Part shown: one piece after another, positions 16,542-24,421 of the stretch
Layout: each line of letters opens with the position of its first letter
Numbering within the stretch: the first letter of the stretch is position 1
Source of the DNA: Palsa-601 sp052146895
GTDB taxonomy: Bacteria > Actinomycetota > Acidimicrobiia > Acidimicrobiales > Bog-793
DNA: 24,833 bases
Reading direction: 5' to 3'
Assembly (NCBI GenBank): GCA_052146895.1
Contig: JBKQLZ010000007.1
Coordinates: 1 to 24,833 of the forward strand
Program-made: the position numbers and the translations under genes
Notes under the pieces: generated by a model
Told to the model about the DNA's origin: nothing
Seen by the model: only the letters and a program-made list of their open reading frames with translations
The model's database searches: none

Positions 16542-18356
16542 GTGGTAGATATCGAAGTGCCTGTCCTGATCGTGGGTGGAGGCGGTGCCGGACTGACGGC
16601 ATCGATGCTCTTGGCCGACCTGGGAGTGGATTCCCTCTTGGTCAGCGCCTCACCGATGACCTCAATCCTCCCCAAGGCCCACGTGCTCAACCAACGCACT
16701 ATGGAGATCCTTGGCGACGTCGGAGTTGCCGCCGAGATCTATCGGCTCGGGACCCCACCCGAGCACATGCGGGCCTCGGCCTGGTACGCAGGCTTCGCAG
16801 GTCATCCCGATGCAGGTCGCCGGATCGGCTGGATCGAGGCATGGGGTGCCGGTGGAGCCGACCCGGATTGGGCATCGGCTAGCCCGTGCATGACGACCAA
16901 TCTGCCGCAGATCCGTCTCGAGCCGGTGCTGCGGGCACGAGCTGAGGAACTGGCGCCTGGCCGCGTCCGCTTCCATCACGAGCTCGTCGATCTGACTCAG
17001 GACGAAGACGCAGTCACCGCGACCGTGCGCGACCTCGACGCGAACGACGACTACGCGGTGCGCGCCCATTACTTGCTGGCCTGTGATGCCGGGCGGACAG
17101 TAGGCCCGGCCCTCGGTGTCGAGATGGTCGGCGTCCGTGACGTCGCCCGGGAGATCTCGATCCACATGACCACCGACCTCTCTGCGTGGGCCACCGATCC
17201 CGAAGTGCTGATCCGCTGGATCTGGGTGCCCCACATGGGGACGCTTGCCGTGCTCGTGCCCATGGGCCCGACGCGTTGGGGACCCCGGTCCGAGGAGTGG
17301 GTCTTTCACCTCAACTACCCCTTCGACGACCCACGCGCCCTCGAAGACGCCCAGGTGGAGGCCGACATGCGATCCGTCCTCGGCATCGGTGATCACCCAA
17401 TCGAGATCCATAGGATCACGCGTTGGTCCCTCGAGGGCATCGTCGCGTCGAGCCTGCGTGTCGGCCAGGTGTTCTTCGTAGGCGACGCCGCCCACCGACA
17501 CCCGCCGACCGGCGGCCTGGGACTGACTAGCGCCGTCCAGGACGCCCACAATCTGTGCTGGAAGCTCGCGGCAGTGCTCAATGGCATCGCTTCGGACGCC
17601 CTCTTGGACACCTACGAGCCCGAGCGGCGGTCGTCGGTCCAACGCAACGTCGACCGATCGGTCGAGAACGCGCTGAATCACTTCGCGACCGGAGACGCCC
17701 TTGGCCTGCTCGACCCGGGACTCACAGCAGAAGAAGGATGGGCGCGCGTGGGGCGGCTCTGGAACGATCGCCCCGAGGATGCAGCAGTCCGACGCCGGAT
17801 CGCCCGACTGATCGCCAGCCAGTCGATGGAGTTTCGCGAGCACAACGTCGAGTACGGCTACACGTACGAATCGACGGCCGTCATCGACGATGGGAGCCCG
17901 GTGCCGGAGCCGGTCGACCCGATCCGCGTCTACGAACCCTCTACGCGACCAGGCAACCCGCTTCCGCACGCGTGGCTGGACACCGACGCGGGCGAGAGGA
18001 TCTCGACATTGAACCTTGTGCACTCGGGACGTTTTCTGCTCATCGCCGGCGAGGACGGTGGACCCTGGTGCGAGGCCGCCGCCAAACTCGCAACCATCGC
18101 TCAGATCCCCCTCGACTTTGTCCGCATCGGCCACCTCGACGGTGACTTCCTCGATCCCCGGTGCCGATGGGCGCGCCTGCGCCAGATAGGCACCGACGGC
18201 GCCATCCTGGTGCGACCTGACCGGTTCGTCGCTTGGCGCAGCATTGGATCGTCCCCCGACCCCGATACCGATCTCGCAGCTGCACTTTCCCGAGTGCTTG
18301 ATCGTGAGCTTGTCTCGAACGCCGGCGAGCATCAGTTGACGGCGACGCGAAGCTGA
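16542..18356 (+). CDS. FAD-dependent aromatic hydroxylase, TfdB/phenol-2-monooxygenase-like
   Basis: A protein of 604 residues. EVPVLIVGGGGAGLTASMLL is the FAD-binding GxGxxG. The DG motif appears as YLLACDAGRTVGPALG, with Ala where Gly is usual. The GD motif is VFFVGDAAHRHPPTGGLGL. A thioredoxin-like C-terminal domain from about residue 430 to the end matches the roughly 600-residue phenol and chlorophenol hydroxylases. Such enzymes use NAD(P)H and O2 to add an ortho hydroxyl to a phenolic ring in the cytoplasm. I prefer the GTG at 16542, because the -10 at 16504-16509 implies a transcript start near 16516, leaving AAGGG as ribosome site. A GTG at 16527 would add five residues. The MarR gene follows after two bases. 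The exact substrate is unknown. Confidence 0.85.
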   Translation: MVDIEVPVLIVGGGGAGLTASMLLADLGVDSLLVSASPMTSILPKAHVLNQRTMEILGDVGVAAEIYRLGTPPEHMRASAWYAGFAGHPDAGRRIGWIEAWGAGGADPDWASASPCMTTNLPQIRLEPVLRARAEELAPGRVRFHHELVDLTQDEDAVTATVRDLDANDDYAVRAHYLLACDAGRTVGPALGVEMVGVRDVAREISIHMTTDLSAWATDPEVLIRWIWVPHMGTLAVLVPMGPTRWGPRSEEWVFHLNYPFDDPRALEDAQVEADMRSVLGIGDHPIEIHRITRWSLEGIVASSLRVGQVFFVGDAAHRHPPTGGLGLTSAVQDAHNLCWKLAAVLNGIASDALLDTYEPERRSSVQRNVDRSVENALNHFATGDALGLLDPGLTAEEGWARVGRLWNDRPEDAAVRRRIARLIASQSMEFREHNVEYGYTYESTAVIDDGSPVPEPVDPIRVYEPSTRPGNPLPHAWLDTDAGERISTLNLVHSGRFLLIAGEDGGPWCEAAAKLATIAQIPLDFVRIGHLDGDFLDPRCRWARLRQIGTDGAILVRPDRFVAWRSIGSSPDPDTDLAAALSRVLDRELVSNAGEHQLTATRS

Positions 18357-18358
18357 CC

Positions 18359-18862
18359 ATGGTGAAGCCGACCGAGCGCGAAGAACTGATCGACCGGCTG
18401 GGGCGCGATGCGTTCATCACGACGTTCATTGTCAGCAACCGCTTCACCGAGGACCTCGAGCAGTGCTGCCGGGCCGAGGGTATCTCCCACGCCCTCTATG
18501 CGGCCTTGTGGGTGCTGTGCCTGGCCGACGCTCCGGACGGGCTGCCCATGGGGGCACTGGCAGACGACCTCCTCACCCGTGCGGCGGACACGACCCGACT
18601 CGTCGACCGCTTGATCAAGCAGCGGCTCGCCACCCGCAAGTCGTCGCTGACCGACCGGCGCGTAGTGCTCGTCAGCGCCACGTCACAGGGCCGGGAACTG
18701 TTCGAGCGCCTCACCGCCGAGATTAAGGCGCTGCACCGGCGGCAGTGGGCCGCGCTCACCAACGACGAGATCCGCGAAGTGACCCGGTTGCTGAACAAGG
18801 CCCTGTGGACTCGTGAGTCTGCCCCTCGCGATGTCGGAACGACTTCGGCCCTCGCCACCTGA
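18359..18862 (+). CDS. MarR-family transcriptional regulator
   Basis: A 167-residue protein. The winged helix is clear: GLPMGALADDLLTRAADTTRLVDRLIKQRLATRK is the recognition part and SLTDRRVVLVSATSQGRELFERL is the wing and following helix. Flanking helices at both ends make the dimer interface. MarR proteins usually repress until a phenolic or other aromatic ligand binds. The gene starts two bases after the hydroxylase stop, so it is translationally coupled and should share the promoter at 16481-16509, whose palindrome is its likely site. That arrangement gives autorepression with induction by the hydroxylase substrate. Confidence 0.92.
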   Translation: MVKPTEREELIDRLGRDAFITTFIVSNRFTEDLEQCCRAEGISHALYAALWVLCLADAPDGLPMGALADDLLTRAADTTRLVDRLIKQRLATRKSSLTDRRVVLVSATSQGRELFERLTAEIKALHRRQWAALTNDEIREVTRLLNKALWTRESAPRDVGTTSALAT

Positions 18863-18895
18863 TAGCGCCGCCGATCGAGAGGAGCCACGTTGCCT

Positions 18896-18961
18896 GCCGT
18901 CAACCACCACGGTTTGGCCGGTCAGGTAGCGCGACCCGACGATTTCGCCGTCACGAAGCCA
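18896..18961 (-). pseudogene. Remnant of a short-chain dehydrogenase C-terminus
   Basis: Between the convergent MarR and monooxygenase genes the minus strand reads RDGEIVGSRYLTGQTVVVDG. This matches the nearly invariant SDR ending, in which a Ser-x-Tyr-x-Thr-Gly-Gln stretch precedes a Val-Asp-Gly-Gly. The frame stays open past the expected end and has no SDR text before it. The match begins where the monooxygenase gene ends, in a different frame. It looks like the surviving tail of a deleted or truncated SDR gene. Confidence 0.5.
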
Positions 18962-20507
18962 CCGGTGACGCCTGCGGAGCTTCGAGCTGATCCCGCAGCT
19001 GGGTGACCAGGCTGGTGACGTCCGGATCGCTGGTGGCGGTCCCGTATATAGCGAAGTCCGGGCGCTCGAGGACCGCGGCGACACCGTGGTCGGCGAACCA
19101 TCGGCCGTATCGCCCCTCGACGTCCTCGACGGTCGCGCCGATCACGACATTCCGGCCCCCGATCGACTCGAACCAGGTGGCCGACTCGTCGTCGAGCTCT
19201 GTCGGTTGGCCGCTAGTCACTAGGTGCCACCCCGTGCCGACGACATCGTCGAGACGTCCCTCGACGTCGCCGGCTCGGACGGTGGCTTGGATGAAGAGCT
19301 CACCCGCCAACGGCGTGTCGGCCAGAATGCCACACGAAATTCCGGGCATCGGTGGTGCCGGGGTGCTGCCGCCGGGCGGGACGTGCGGCGCCATCTGTTC
19401 GTCCCGAACGCGGGCCTCCTCCTCGTCGGGGATGCAGATCACCCGTCCGAGCTCGGTCGCCAGCTCGATCACGGCGGCGGCCTGGGGAATGCGCTCGGTG
19501 TCGTAAGTCTCGAGGACTGCCGCTGCCGCTGGGTGGCCTAGCGCGTAATCGAGTTTCCAGGCCAGGTTGGCGGCGTCGCGCAGTCCGGCGCACATGCCCT
19601 GGCCGGCGAAGGGGGGCGTCTGATGGGCAGCGTCCCCAGCCAGGAAGATCCGGCCCTCGTGCCATCTGGTCGCCCACCGGGCGCGGAAGCGGTACCCGGC
19701 GTGCCGGACCATCGTGGCGTTGTCGGGGCGGACGTCCCACGGCTCGAGGAACGCCCACGCGGCGGCCTCATCGTCGAGCGTTTCGAGAGACTCCCCAGGG
19801 AGGCACATGAACTCCCAACGCCGCCGGCCTGGGCCGCCCGAGACCACCGTGGTGGGCCGGCGAGGGTCGCACACCTGGAGGTTCGGCGGATCGAAGACCC
19901 GCGGCTCGTGGAGGGCGACGTCCACGACAAGCCAGTCGAAGAAGAAGCCCCGGTCGTCGAAGGTCGCACCGAGCAGATCGCGCAACGTGCTGTTGGCACC
20001 GTCGCAGCCAACGACGTAGGAAGCGCTTACGCGCTGGCGGGCGCCACCGGATGCCGGCTCGATCTCGACCCAAGCACCGTCGCCGTCCTGACCGGTGTCG
20101 ACCGCAGCATGGCCCCAGAGGAGGGAGAGGCCATCGGTGGCCTCCACCCGGTCGAAGAGCCGGGCCTCGAGGTCGGGCTGGTTGAACATGTTGGCCGACG
20201 GCCAGCCGTGCCGGCCTTGCGCCGGCATCTCGAAGCGCAGCAACGGCACGCCTTCGCCGTTGCGCCACTCGTAGGTAGTGGCTGGCTCGGAGAGAGCGGG
20301 CAGTTCTCCCCCGAGACCGCAGGCCTGGAGGATCCGTGCCGTCTCGTCATCGAAGTGCACGGCGCGCGGCAGCGGGTACGGGCCGGTGTGGCGCTCGACC
20401 ACGAGCACGCTCCGGCCCCGCGCCCCGAGGAGCAGAGAGAGAGCGCAGCCGACCGGCCCGGCGCCGACGACGACCACGTCGACCCGATCGGGCACCCTGG
20501 CGCTCAC
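18951..20507 (-). CDS. FAD-dependent monooxygenase, MhpA-like
   Basis: A protein of about 518 residues. The N-terminal FAD site is VDVVVVGAGPVGCALSLLL, the DG motif YVVGCDGANSTLRDLLG lies at about residue 170, and the GD motif IFLAGDAAHQTPPFAGQGMCAGLRDA at about 290. PLPRAVHFDDETARILQ and the GQGMCAG variant are typical of 3-(3-hydroxyphenyl)propionate-hydroxylase-like enzymes, which make 2,3-dihydroxy rings for meta cleavage. The gene is last in a minus-strand operon after the ring-cleaving dioxygenase and the FAH-like gene, which fits that role. The GTG at 20505-20507 overlaps the upstream TGA by four bases, the usual coupling pattern. A GTG at 20517-20519 would add four residues. The substrate side chain cannot be inferred. 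Confidence 0.87.
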   Translation of the reverse strand: MSARVPDRVDVVVVGAGPVGCALSLLLGARGRSVLVVERHTGPYPLPRAVHFDDETARILQACGLGGELPALSEPATTYEWRNGEGVPLLRFEMPAQGRHGWPSANMFNQPDLEARLFDRVEATDGLSLLWGHAAVDTGQDGDGAWVEIEPASGGARQRVSASYVVGCDGANSTLRDLLGATFDDRGFFFDWLVVDVALHEPRVFDPPNLQVCDPRRPTTVVSGGPGRRRWEFMCLPGESLETLDDEAAAWAFLEPWDVRPDNATMVRHAGYRFRARWATRWHEGRIFLAGDAAHQTPPFAGQGMCAGLRDAANLAWKLDYALGHPAAAAVLETYDTERIPQAAAVIELATELGRVICIPDEEEARVRDEQMAPHVPPGGSTPAPPMPGISCGILADTPLAGELFIQATVRAGDVEGRLDDVVGTGWHLVTSGQPTELDDESATWFESIGGRNVVIGATVEDVEGRYGRWFADHGVAAVLERPDFAIYGTATSDPDVTSLVTQLRDQLEAPQASPVAS

Positions 20508-21433
20508 CGGTCGGCCCACGCCGCTTGCAGCTTGTCGAGGTCGGGTGGCACGACGAACTCAAGCGGGAGGTTGGGGCCCCACGAGTTGGCGACGTGCTCG
20601 AGGTCGAAGGGCGTGCGTCCCCGGCGCTCCCACGCCTCGTCGTCGAGGATCTGGTCCAAGTCCGAGTAGAGCTCGAGATAGGAGCCTGCCGGATCCCGCA
20701 GGTACCAGTAGAAGTTCGAGCCGGCGAAATGCCGGCCCAGCCCCCACGTGTGACGGGACGGGTCTGGCCGCAACAGCGCGGACGCGCTGTGGCCGACGTG
20801 GTCGATGTCCTCGCACTCCCAGGAGTAGTGCTGCAGCAACGGGACCGGTGACTCGACCAGCGCCACGTTGTGGTGGTCCGGCGAGCACCGCAGGAAGGCG
20901 ATGATCCCATCGATCTCGTCACTCAGCTTGAGCCCGATACCCTGCACGAGCAGGTCTCGCGTCGCGCTGATGGCGGGCGTGCCGATAACGAGGTGGCCGA
21001 GGCGCCGAGGCGGTCGAGGCCCTGCGAATACGGCGGGGGCTCGTGTGTCCACCCGGACCGTGGCGCCGGGGGCGTTCGGCACCACCAACGAGGCCGGGGC
21101 GGGTGCATGGGCAGGTTCGGCCACCCGAACCACGAGCTCGACTCGGCTGGCTGGGTCGGTGACCCGCACCTCGCCGTTACCGACGACTGGCGCGGCGCCC
21201 CCGTCGGTAAGCCGGCGCGCCACCGCATCCACGTCCTCGGGCCCGGCGCAGCCGAACTCGACCCGGACGAGTCGGCGGAAGTCGCCTTCGTCCAGTTGAA
21301 CCGAGGAGCCGCCGTCGCTACCCGTGAACCCGGTTGTATGGCTCCCTCCGAGCCCGAGCTCGCCGTAAAAGGCGGCGAGGCCGTCCGGGTCTGGCACGGC
21401 GGTGGTGAAGCCGAGAAGTCGGTGCAGTCCCAT
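20504..21433 (-). CDS. Type I extradiol (catechol 2,3-) dioxygenase
   Basis: A 309-residue, two-domain VOC protein of the normal length for the family. The C-terminal domain holds the complete 2-His-1-carboxylate iron site: His147 in RLGHLVI, His202 in LLQHYSWECED and Glu254 in SYLELYSD. His187/His188 in DHHNVAL and His235 in GRHFAGSNFYWYLRDPAG are the usual second-sphere residues. Such enzymes cut the ring of a catechol next to the hydroxyls using Fe(II), sometimes Mn(II), and O2. GGAGGG lies seven bases before the ATG. Its first base is the last base of the upstream FAH-like TGA, and its end overlaps the MhpA-like start. It should act on the catechol made by one of the two hydroxylases. Confidence 0.88.
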   Translation of the reverse strand: MGLHRLLGFTTAVPDPDGLAAFYGELGLGGSHTTGFTGSDGGSSVQLDEGDFRRLVRVEFGCAGPEDVDAVARRLTDGGAAPVVGNGEVRVTDPASRVELVVRVAEPAHAPAPASLVVPNAPGATVRVDTRAPAVFAGPRPPRRLGHLVIGTPAISATRDLLVQGIGLKLSDEIDGIIAFLRCSPDHHNVALVESPVPLLQHYSWECEDIDHVGHSASALLRPDPSRHTWGLGRHFAGSNFYWYLRDPAGSYLELYSDLDQILDDEAWERRGRTPFDLEHVANSWGPNLPLEFVVPPDLDKLQAAWADR

Positions 21434-22287
21434 CAGCGGGTCCCTCCTTGGGGTTCGATGCAGCGGTTGCGGAGCTCGCCCACGCTCTCGACCGTGGTCA
21501 CGATCTCGTCACCGGGGGCGAGGAAGCGGCCGCGCGCCATGCCGACGCCGTCGGGCGTCCCGGTGAAGATGAGGTCACCCGGAAAGAGCGTGCAGATCGA
21601 GGAGAGGTACGAGACGAGCTTCGGCACGCTGAAGATCAGCTGCGCTGTCGATGACTCCTGGACCACCTCATCCCATACCTCGCAGCGCAACGCGATGTCG
21701 TTGGGGTTCTCGAAGACGTCGACGGAGACGACGGCGGGTCCGGTCGGCCCGTAGGCGCCGAAGCTCTTCCCCAGGCAGAACTGTGGTGGCGAGCCGGCGA
21801 GCTGCACTTCACGGTCGGAGATGTCCTGACCGGCAGTGACGCCCGCTACCACGTCCCAGGCGGTGTCCGCAGGCACGTCGCGGCACGTCCGGCCTATGAC
21901 CACGACGACCTCGGCTTCGTAGTCGACGACGGCGCCGGACAACGGGACGTCCGCCGTCGGTCCGGCCAGGCAACTGGGAAATTTGGTGAACGTGAGGGGC
22001 GCCGGCGGCAGCTCCATCCCGCTCTCATCGGCGTGGCTCTTGTAGTTCAGGCCGATACCGAAGACCTGCCGGGCGTCCGGTACCGGTGGGCCGAGGACCA
22101 CCTCGCCGAGCCGCGCGTCCGGCTCGGCGTCCTTACAGCGCGCGGCGATCTCGTGCAGCTCCGCGGAACGGGCGAGGCACGCCACTGCCGTCGCAAGCGA
22201 GTCGTCGCCGGCCAGTCGGGCCACGTCGTAGAGACCGCCCGCGTGCTCGAGGGCCGGCCGACCCCTGACGTTGACCAGTCGGAACAT
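21433..22287 (-). CDS. Fumarylacetoacetate-hydrolase-family protein
   Basis: A 284-residue protein. After a short N-terminal domain, the catalytic fold begins at VFGIGLNYKSHADESG (His85 region). Metal ligands Glu124 and Glu126 lie in DYEAEVVVVIG and Asp155 in TAGQDISDRE. The LGKSFGAYGPTGP and FPGDLIFTGTPDGVGMARGRFLAPGD segments are typical. The family contains hydrolases of acylpyruvates, 2-keto-4-pentenoate-type hydratases and homoprotocatechuate-pathway isomerase/decarboxylases. Being first in the operon with the extradiol dioxygenase, it should process the ring-opened product, but which reaction is not decided by sequence. GAGGGAG lies six bases before the ATG. It is divergent from the TetR gene, with 110 bases between. 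Confidence 0.88.
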   Translation of the reverse strand: MFRLVNVRGRPALEHAGGLYDVARLAGDDSLATAVACLARSAELHEIAARCKDAEPDARLGEVVLGPPVPDARQVFGIGLNYKSHADESGMELPPAPLTFTKFPSCLAGPTADVPLSGAVVDYEAEVVVVIGRTCRDVPADTAWDVVAGVTAGQDISDREVQLAGSPPQFCLGKSFGAYGPTGPAVVSVDVFENPNDIALRCEVWDEVVQESSTAQLIFSVPKLVSYLSSICTLFPGDLIFTGTPDGVGMARGRFLAPGDEIVTTVESVGELRNRCIEPQGGTR

Positions 22288-22355
22288 GTGTGCTCCCTCG
22301 TCGCCAGACTCCTAGGCCCACAGCGGGCCTGGATGAGAAGTTTTATCATATGAAC

Positions 22356-22371
22356 TAGTTTCTTGCAACTA
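22356..22371. promoter_or_regulatory. Candidate TetR operator in the divergent FAH/TetR promoter region
   Basis: TAGTT at 22356-22360 and AACTA at 22367-22371 form an inverted repeat around TCTTGC, whose centre overlaps the palindrome TTGCAA. AACTAGTT (22353-22360) is itself palindromic. The site covers the -35 of the TetR promoter and lies next to a -10-like TATGAT for the FAH operon (minus strand, 22347-22352), so one repressor could control both directions. Confidence 0.5.
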
Positions 22372-22391
22372 ACTTGTTCGACCGATAATAT
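22363..22391 (+). promoter_or_regulatory. Promoter for a leaderless tetR transcript
   Basis: TTGCAA at 22363-22368 and TAATAT at 22386-22391 are separated by 17 bases. The -10 ends exactly six bases before the ATG at 22398, so transcription should start at the A of the start codon. No Shine-Dalgarno is present. This spacing of a TANNNT box from the start codon is the usual signature of leaderless actinobacterial genes. Confidence 0.6.
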
Positions 22392-22397
22392 ATCGCC

Positions 22398-23030
22398 ATG
22401 GCAACCAGGACGACGGAAGATCGGGTGCAGCGGCCTTCGGCTGACGGCACACGAGAGCGAATCCTCGCTGCTGCCCTTGACCTGTTCTCCGAGCGATCGT
22501 TCGAGGGCGCCAGCACCCGCCTCATCGCCGAACGGGCCGGCGTGCAGCAGCCTCTGCTCACCTACCACTTCGGCAACAAGGAGGAGCTATGGCGGACGGC
22601 TGTCGGCCAGCTCTTCGACGACCTGGCGCGTGCCCTGACCGAACGTGTGGCTGGGCTCCGCGGGGTGGATGACGAGACGGTGGCCAAGCTAATGGTGGCG
22701 GATTTCGTCCGCTTCTCGGCAGACCACCCGCAGCTCCACCGGAACATCATGCAGGAGTGCAAGTCCGAATGGGACCGCCTCGCCTGGCTCGTCGAGGAGC
22801 ACATCCGGCCGCTCTACAACGGGGCTGTGGCGATGCTCGAGCCGCTCGTCGACGCTGGCAAGGTGCGCAACGTACCCACCGCACATCTGTATTACCTATT
22901 GACGGGGGCGGCAGCGACCATCTTCGTGCTGGCGCCCGAGTGCCGGCTCCTGGCCGGCGTTGACCCGGTCGACCCGTCCGAGGTCGAGCGCCATGTCGAC
23001 GCCGTGATCTCGATGCTGTTCGTGTCTTGA
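22398..23030 (+). CDS. TetR-family transcriptional regulator of the aromatic operon
   Basis: A 210-residue protein. The DNA-binding domain is ERILAAALDLFSERSFEGASTRLIAERAGVQQPLLTYHFGNKEELW (about residues 19-65), with the helix-turn-helix at RLIAERAGVQQPLLTYHFG. The C-terminal two thirds are helical and form the ligand pocket and dimer interface, with no closer subfamily recognised. Its position, divergent from the FAH/dioxygenase/monooxygenase operon with a shared inverted repeat between them, makes it the likely local repressor. A ring-cleavage intermediate or the substrate would be the natural inducer. The transcript appears leaderless. Confidence 0.9.
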   Translation: MATRTTEDRVQRPSADGTRERILAAALDLFSERSFEGASTRLIAERAGVQQPLLTYHFGNKEELWRTAVGQLFDDLARALTERVAGLRGVDDETVAKLMVADFVRFSADHPQLHRNIMQECKSEWDRLAWLVEEHIRPLYNGAVAMLEPLVDAGKVRNVPTAHLYYLLTGAAATIFVLAPECRLLAGVDPVDPSEVERHVDAVISMLFVS

Positions 23031-23067
23031 GCGGCGCCGGGTCGATTCCCTCCTGCGTGGGCGCATT

Positions 23068-23107
23068 GCTCCGGGATGGGGCTGGCAGGACTGGAAGCCA
23101 CCGGAGC
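23068..23107. terminator. Long-range hairpin between tetR and the PPOX gene
   Basis: GCTCCGG at 23068-23074 pairs perfectly with CCGGAGC at 23101-23107, and an inner GGCT/AGCC pair set lies within the 26-base loop. It lies 38 bases after the TetR stop and 35 before the next start. It could end the TetR transcript or structure the leader of the PPOX gene. There is no T-run. Confidence 0.3.
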
Positions 23108-23141
23108 TACGAAGACTCCTCGAGAAAACATGGAGTGACCC

Positions 23142-23687
23142 TTGTTGTTACGCATCACACCTGAACCGTTCCGCCCGCCGACGGACCGGGACATGATGCC
23201 CTCGGAAAGGCGCCTCTTCGTACGCACGCATCGAACCTGTGTCCTTGCCTACGAACGTCTTCGCGTCGGACCGGCGATGTCGGTCGTTTACTACGTCCCG
23301 ACGGACACCGATGAGTTGCTCGTGTCGACCACCGCCGGGCGGGCCAAGGCTAGGGCTGTCGCCCGAAGCCCGCAGGTCAGTCTCTGCGTCCTCGATGAGC
23401 GCTGGCCGTTCGCGTACCTGCAGGTCTACGCGGATGCGGCGGTCGACAACGACCGAGCGATCGCGGTAGACGTGCTGATGGCGGTCGCCGGCCGTATGTC
23501 AGGTGAGGCGCTCAGTGAGGACACGCGACCGTTCTTCGAGTCGATGGCCGACAAGGAGCAGCGCGTCGTGCTGCGCTGCCGTCCCTTCGAGACCTTCGCC
23601 CAGTCGCCAGGCGAGAGGGCCGGGTACGAGTCAGCCGTCCGAGGGGTCTCCGGCGCCGTACCCTGGGACGCGCCTGACCCGAGCTGA
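23142..23687 (+). CDS. PPOX-class flavin- or F420-binding split-barrel protein
   Basis: A 181-residue protein. VGPAMSVVYYVPTDTDELLVSTTAGRAKARAVARSPQVSLCVLDERWPFAYLQVYADAAV is the beta-barrel core of pyridoxamine-5-phosphate-oxidase-like proteins, in the order seen in F420-dependent actinobacterial reductases: a strand pair, the STxxGRAKxRxxxxxPxVSLCV phosphate-binding part, then a buried strand. Such proteins reduce or bind varied substrates and the cofactor is uncertain here. The first possible start is TTG at 23142 with GGAG nine bases upstream. An ATG at 23193 would drop the first 17 residues. It stands alone and converges on the next TetR gene. Confidence 0.75.
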   Translation: MLLRITPEPFRPPTDRDMMPSERRLFVRTHRTCVLAYERLRVGPAMSVVYYVPTDTDELLVSTTAGRAKARAVARSPQVSLCVLDERWPFAYLQVYADAAVDNDRAIAVDVLMAVAGRMSGEALSEDTRPFFESMADKEQRVVLRCRPFETFAQSPGERAGYESAVRGVSGAVPWDAPDPS

Positions 23688-23730
23688 TCACTGGTCGCTA
23701 GCGGTTGGGGCACTATCAGCTGCGGAGGCG

Positions 23731-24384
23731 CTACCAGCTGCCTGAGAGGGGAAGCGGCCGTCGGGCGAGGCGCCGCGCTTCGGTGGGGCGCAACCCGAGC
23801 AGGCGCAAGCATGCCTCGGCGAGGTCGTCAACGGAGTCCTCGGCCACCCGTTCGGGGTGGTGTTCCTGCAGCCGAAGCAGACCGAGGAGCCCGCCGGCTA
23901 TGGCGCTGAGCGCGATCTCGGCGTCCGGAAAGGTAAAGCGACCGGCAGCTTGGCCGGCGCGGATGTCACGAAGCGCATGGGGTGCCAGGCCGCGGGGCGC
24001 ATCGACGATCTCCAAACCGGCCCCGGCGATGAAGCCTGCGATCTCAGGATGGGTCCATGCAAGACGACCGGAGATCCGCAGGGAGACGGCAAACAATTCG
24101 GCCGGGTCGCGCATCTCGCCACAAGCGGCGTCGATCATCTGCGCCCAGCGTTCGAGCACCTCTTCCGAAGCCGTCCGGAACAGTTCCTCCTTGCTAGCGA
24201 AGTGGTTGTAGAAGGACCCGAAGCCGATGTCGGCCACCTCGGTGATCTCTTGGATGCTCGCCCGCTCTCCCCGGCCGTCAGTGATGAGCTGGACGGCGGC
24301 GTCGATGAGTGCCTGCCTCGTGCGGGCCTTCCGCCGATCGAGCCTGTTGGCTGGGATAACCCCGCTAGTCGTCGCCGCGTTCAC
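23731..24384 (-). CDS. TetR-family transcriptional regulator
   Basis: A 217-residue protein. RQALIDAAVQLITDGRGERASIQEITEVADIGFGSFYNHFASKEELF (about residues 23-69) is the TetR DNA-binding domain with a clear helix-turn-helix. The C-terminal region, with FAVSLRISGRLAWTHPEIAGFIAGAG and IALSAIAGGLLGLLRLQ, is helical and ligand-binding in type. The GTG start is preceded by GGAGAGGAG at a good distance. A small inverted repeat lies 20 bases upstream. The gene converges on the PPOX gene (43 bases between stops), and the HdeD-like gene ends 134 bases upstream on the same strand. No target can be named. Confidence 0.9.
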   Translation of the reverse strand: MNAATTSGVIPANRLDRRKARTRQALIDAAVQLITDGRGERASIQEITEVADIGFGSFYNHFASKEELFRTASEEVLERWAQMIDAACGEMRDPAELFAVSLRISGRLAWTHPEIAGFIAGAGLEIVDAPRGLAPHALRDIRAGQAAGRFTFPDAEIALSAIAGGLLGLLRLQEHHPERVAEDSVDDLAEACLRLLGLRPTEARRLARRPLPLSGSW

Positions 24385-24404
24385 TCGTCTTCTCCTCTCC
24401 TGAG

Positions 24405-24421
24405 CAGTCTTATCACTACTG
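24405..24421. promoter_or_regulatory. Possible autoregulatory operator of the TetR gene
   Basis: CAGT at 24405-24408 and ACTG at 24418-24421 form an inverted repeat around nine bases that include a -10-like GATAAG read on the minus strand. The length of 17 bases and the position just upstream of the regulator start fit a TetR operator, but four-base arms are weak evidence. Confidence 0.3.

Noticed and set aside
16662..18332. Long minus-strand open frame of about 556 codons opposite the TfdB-like gene
   Set aside because: It has no recognisable domain, and the plus strand carries all the flavoprotein motifs. Long antisense frames are expected in GC-rich DNA.
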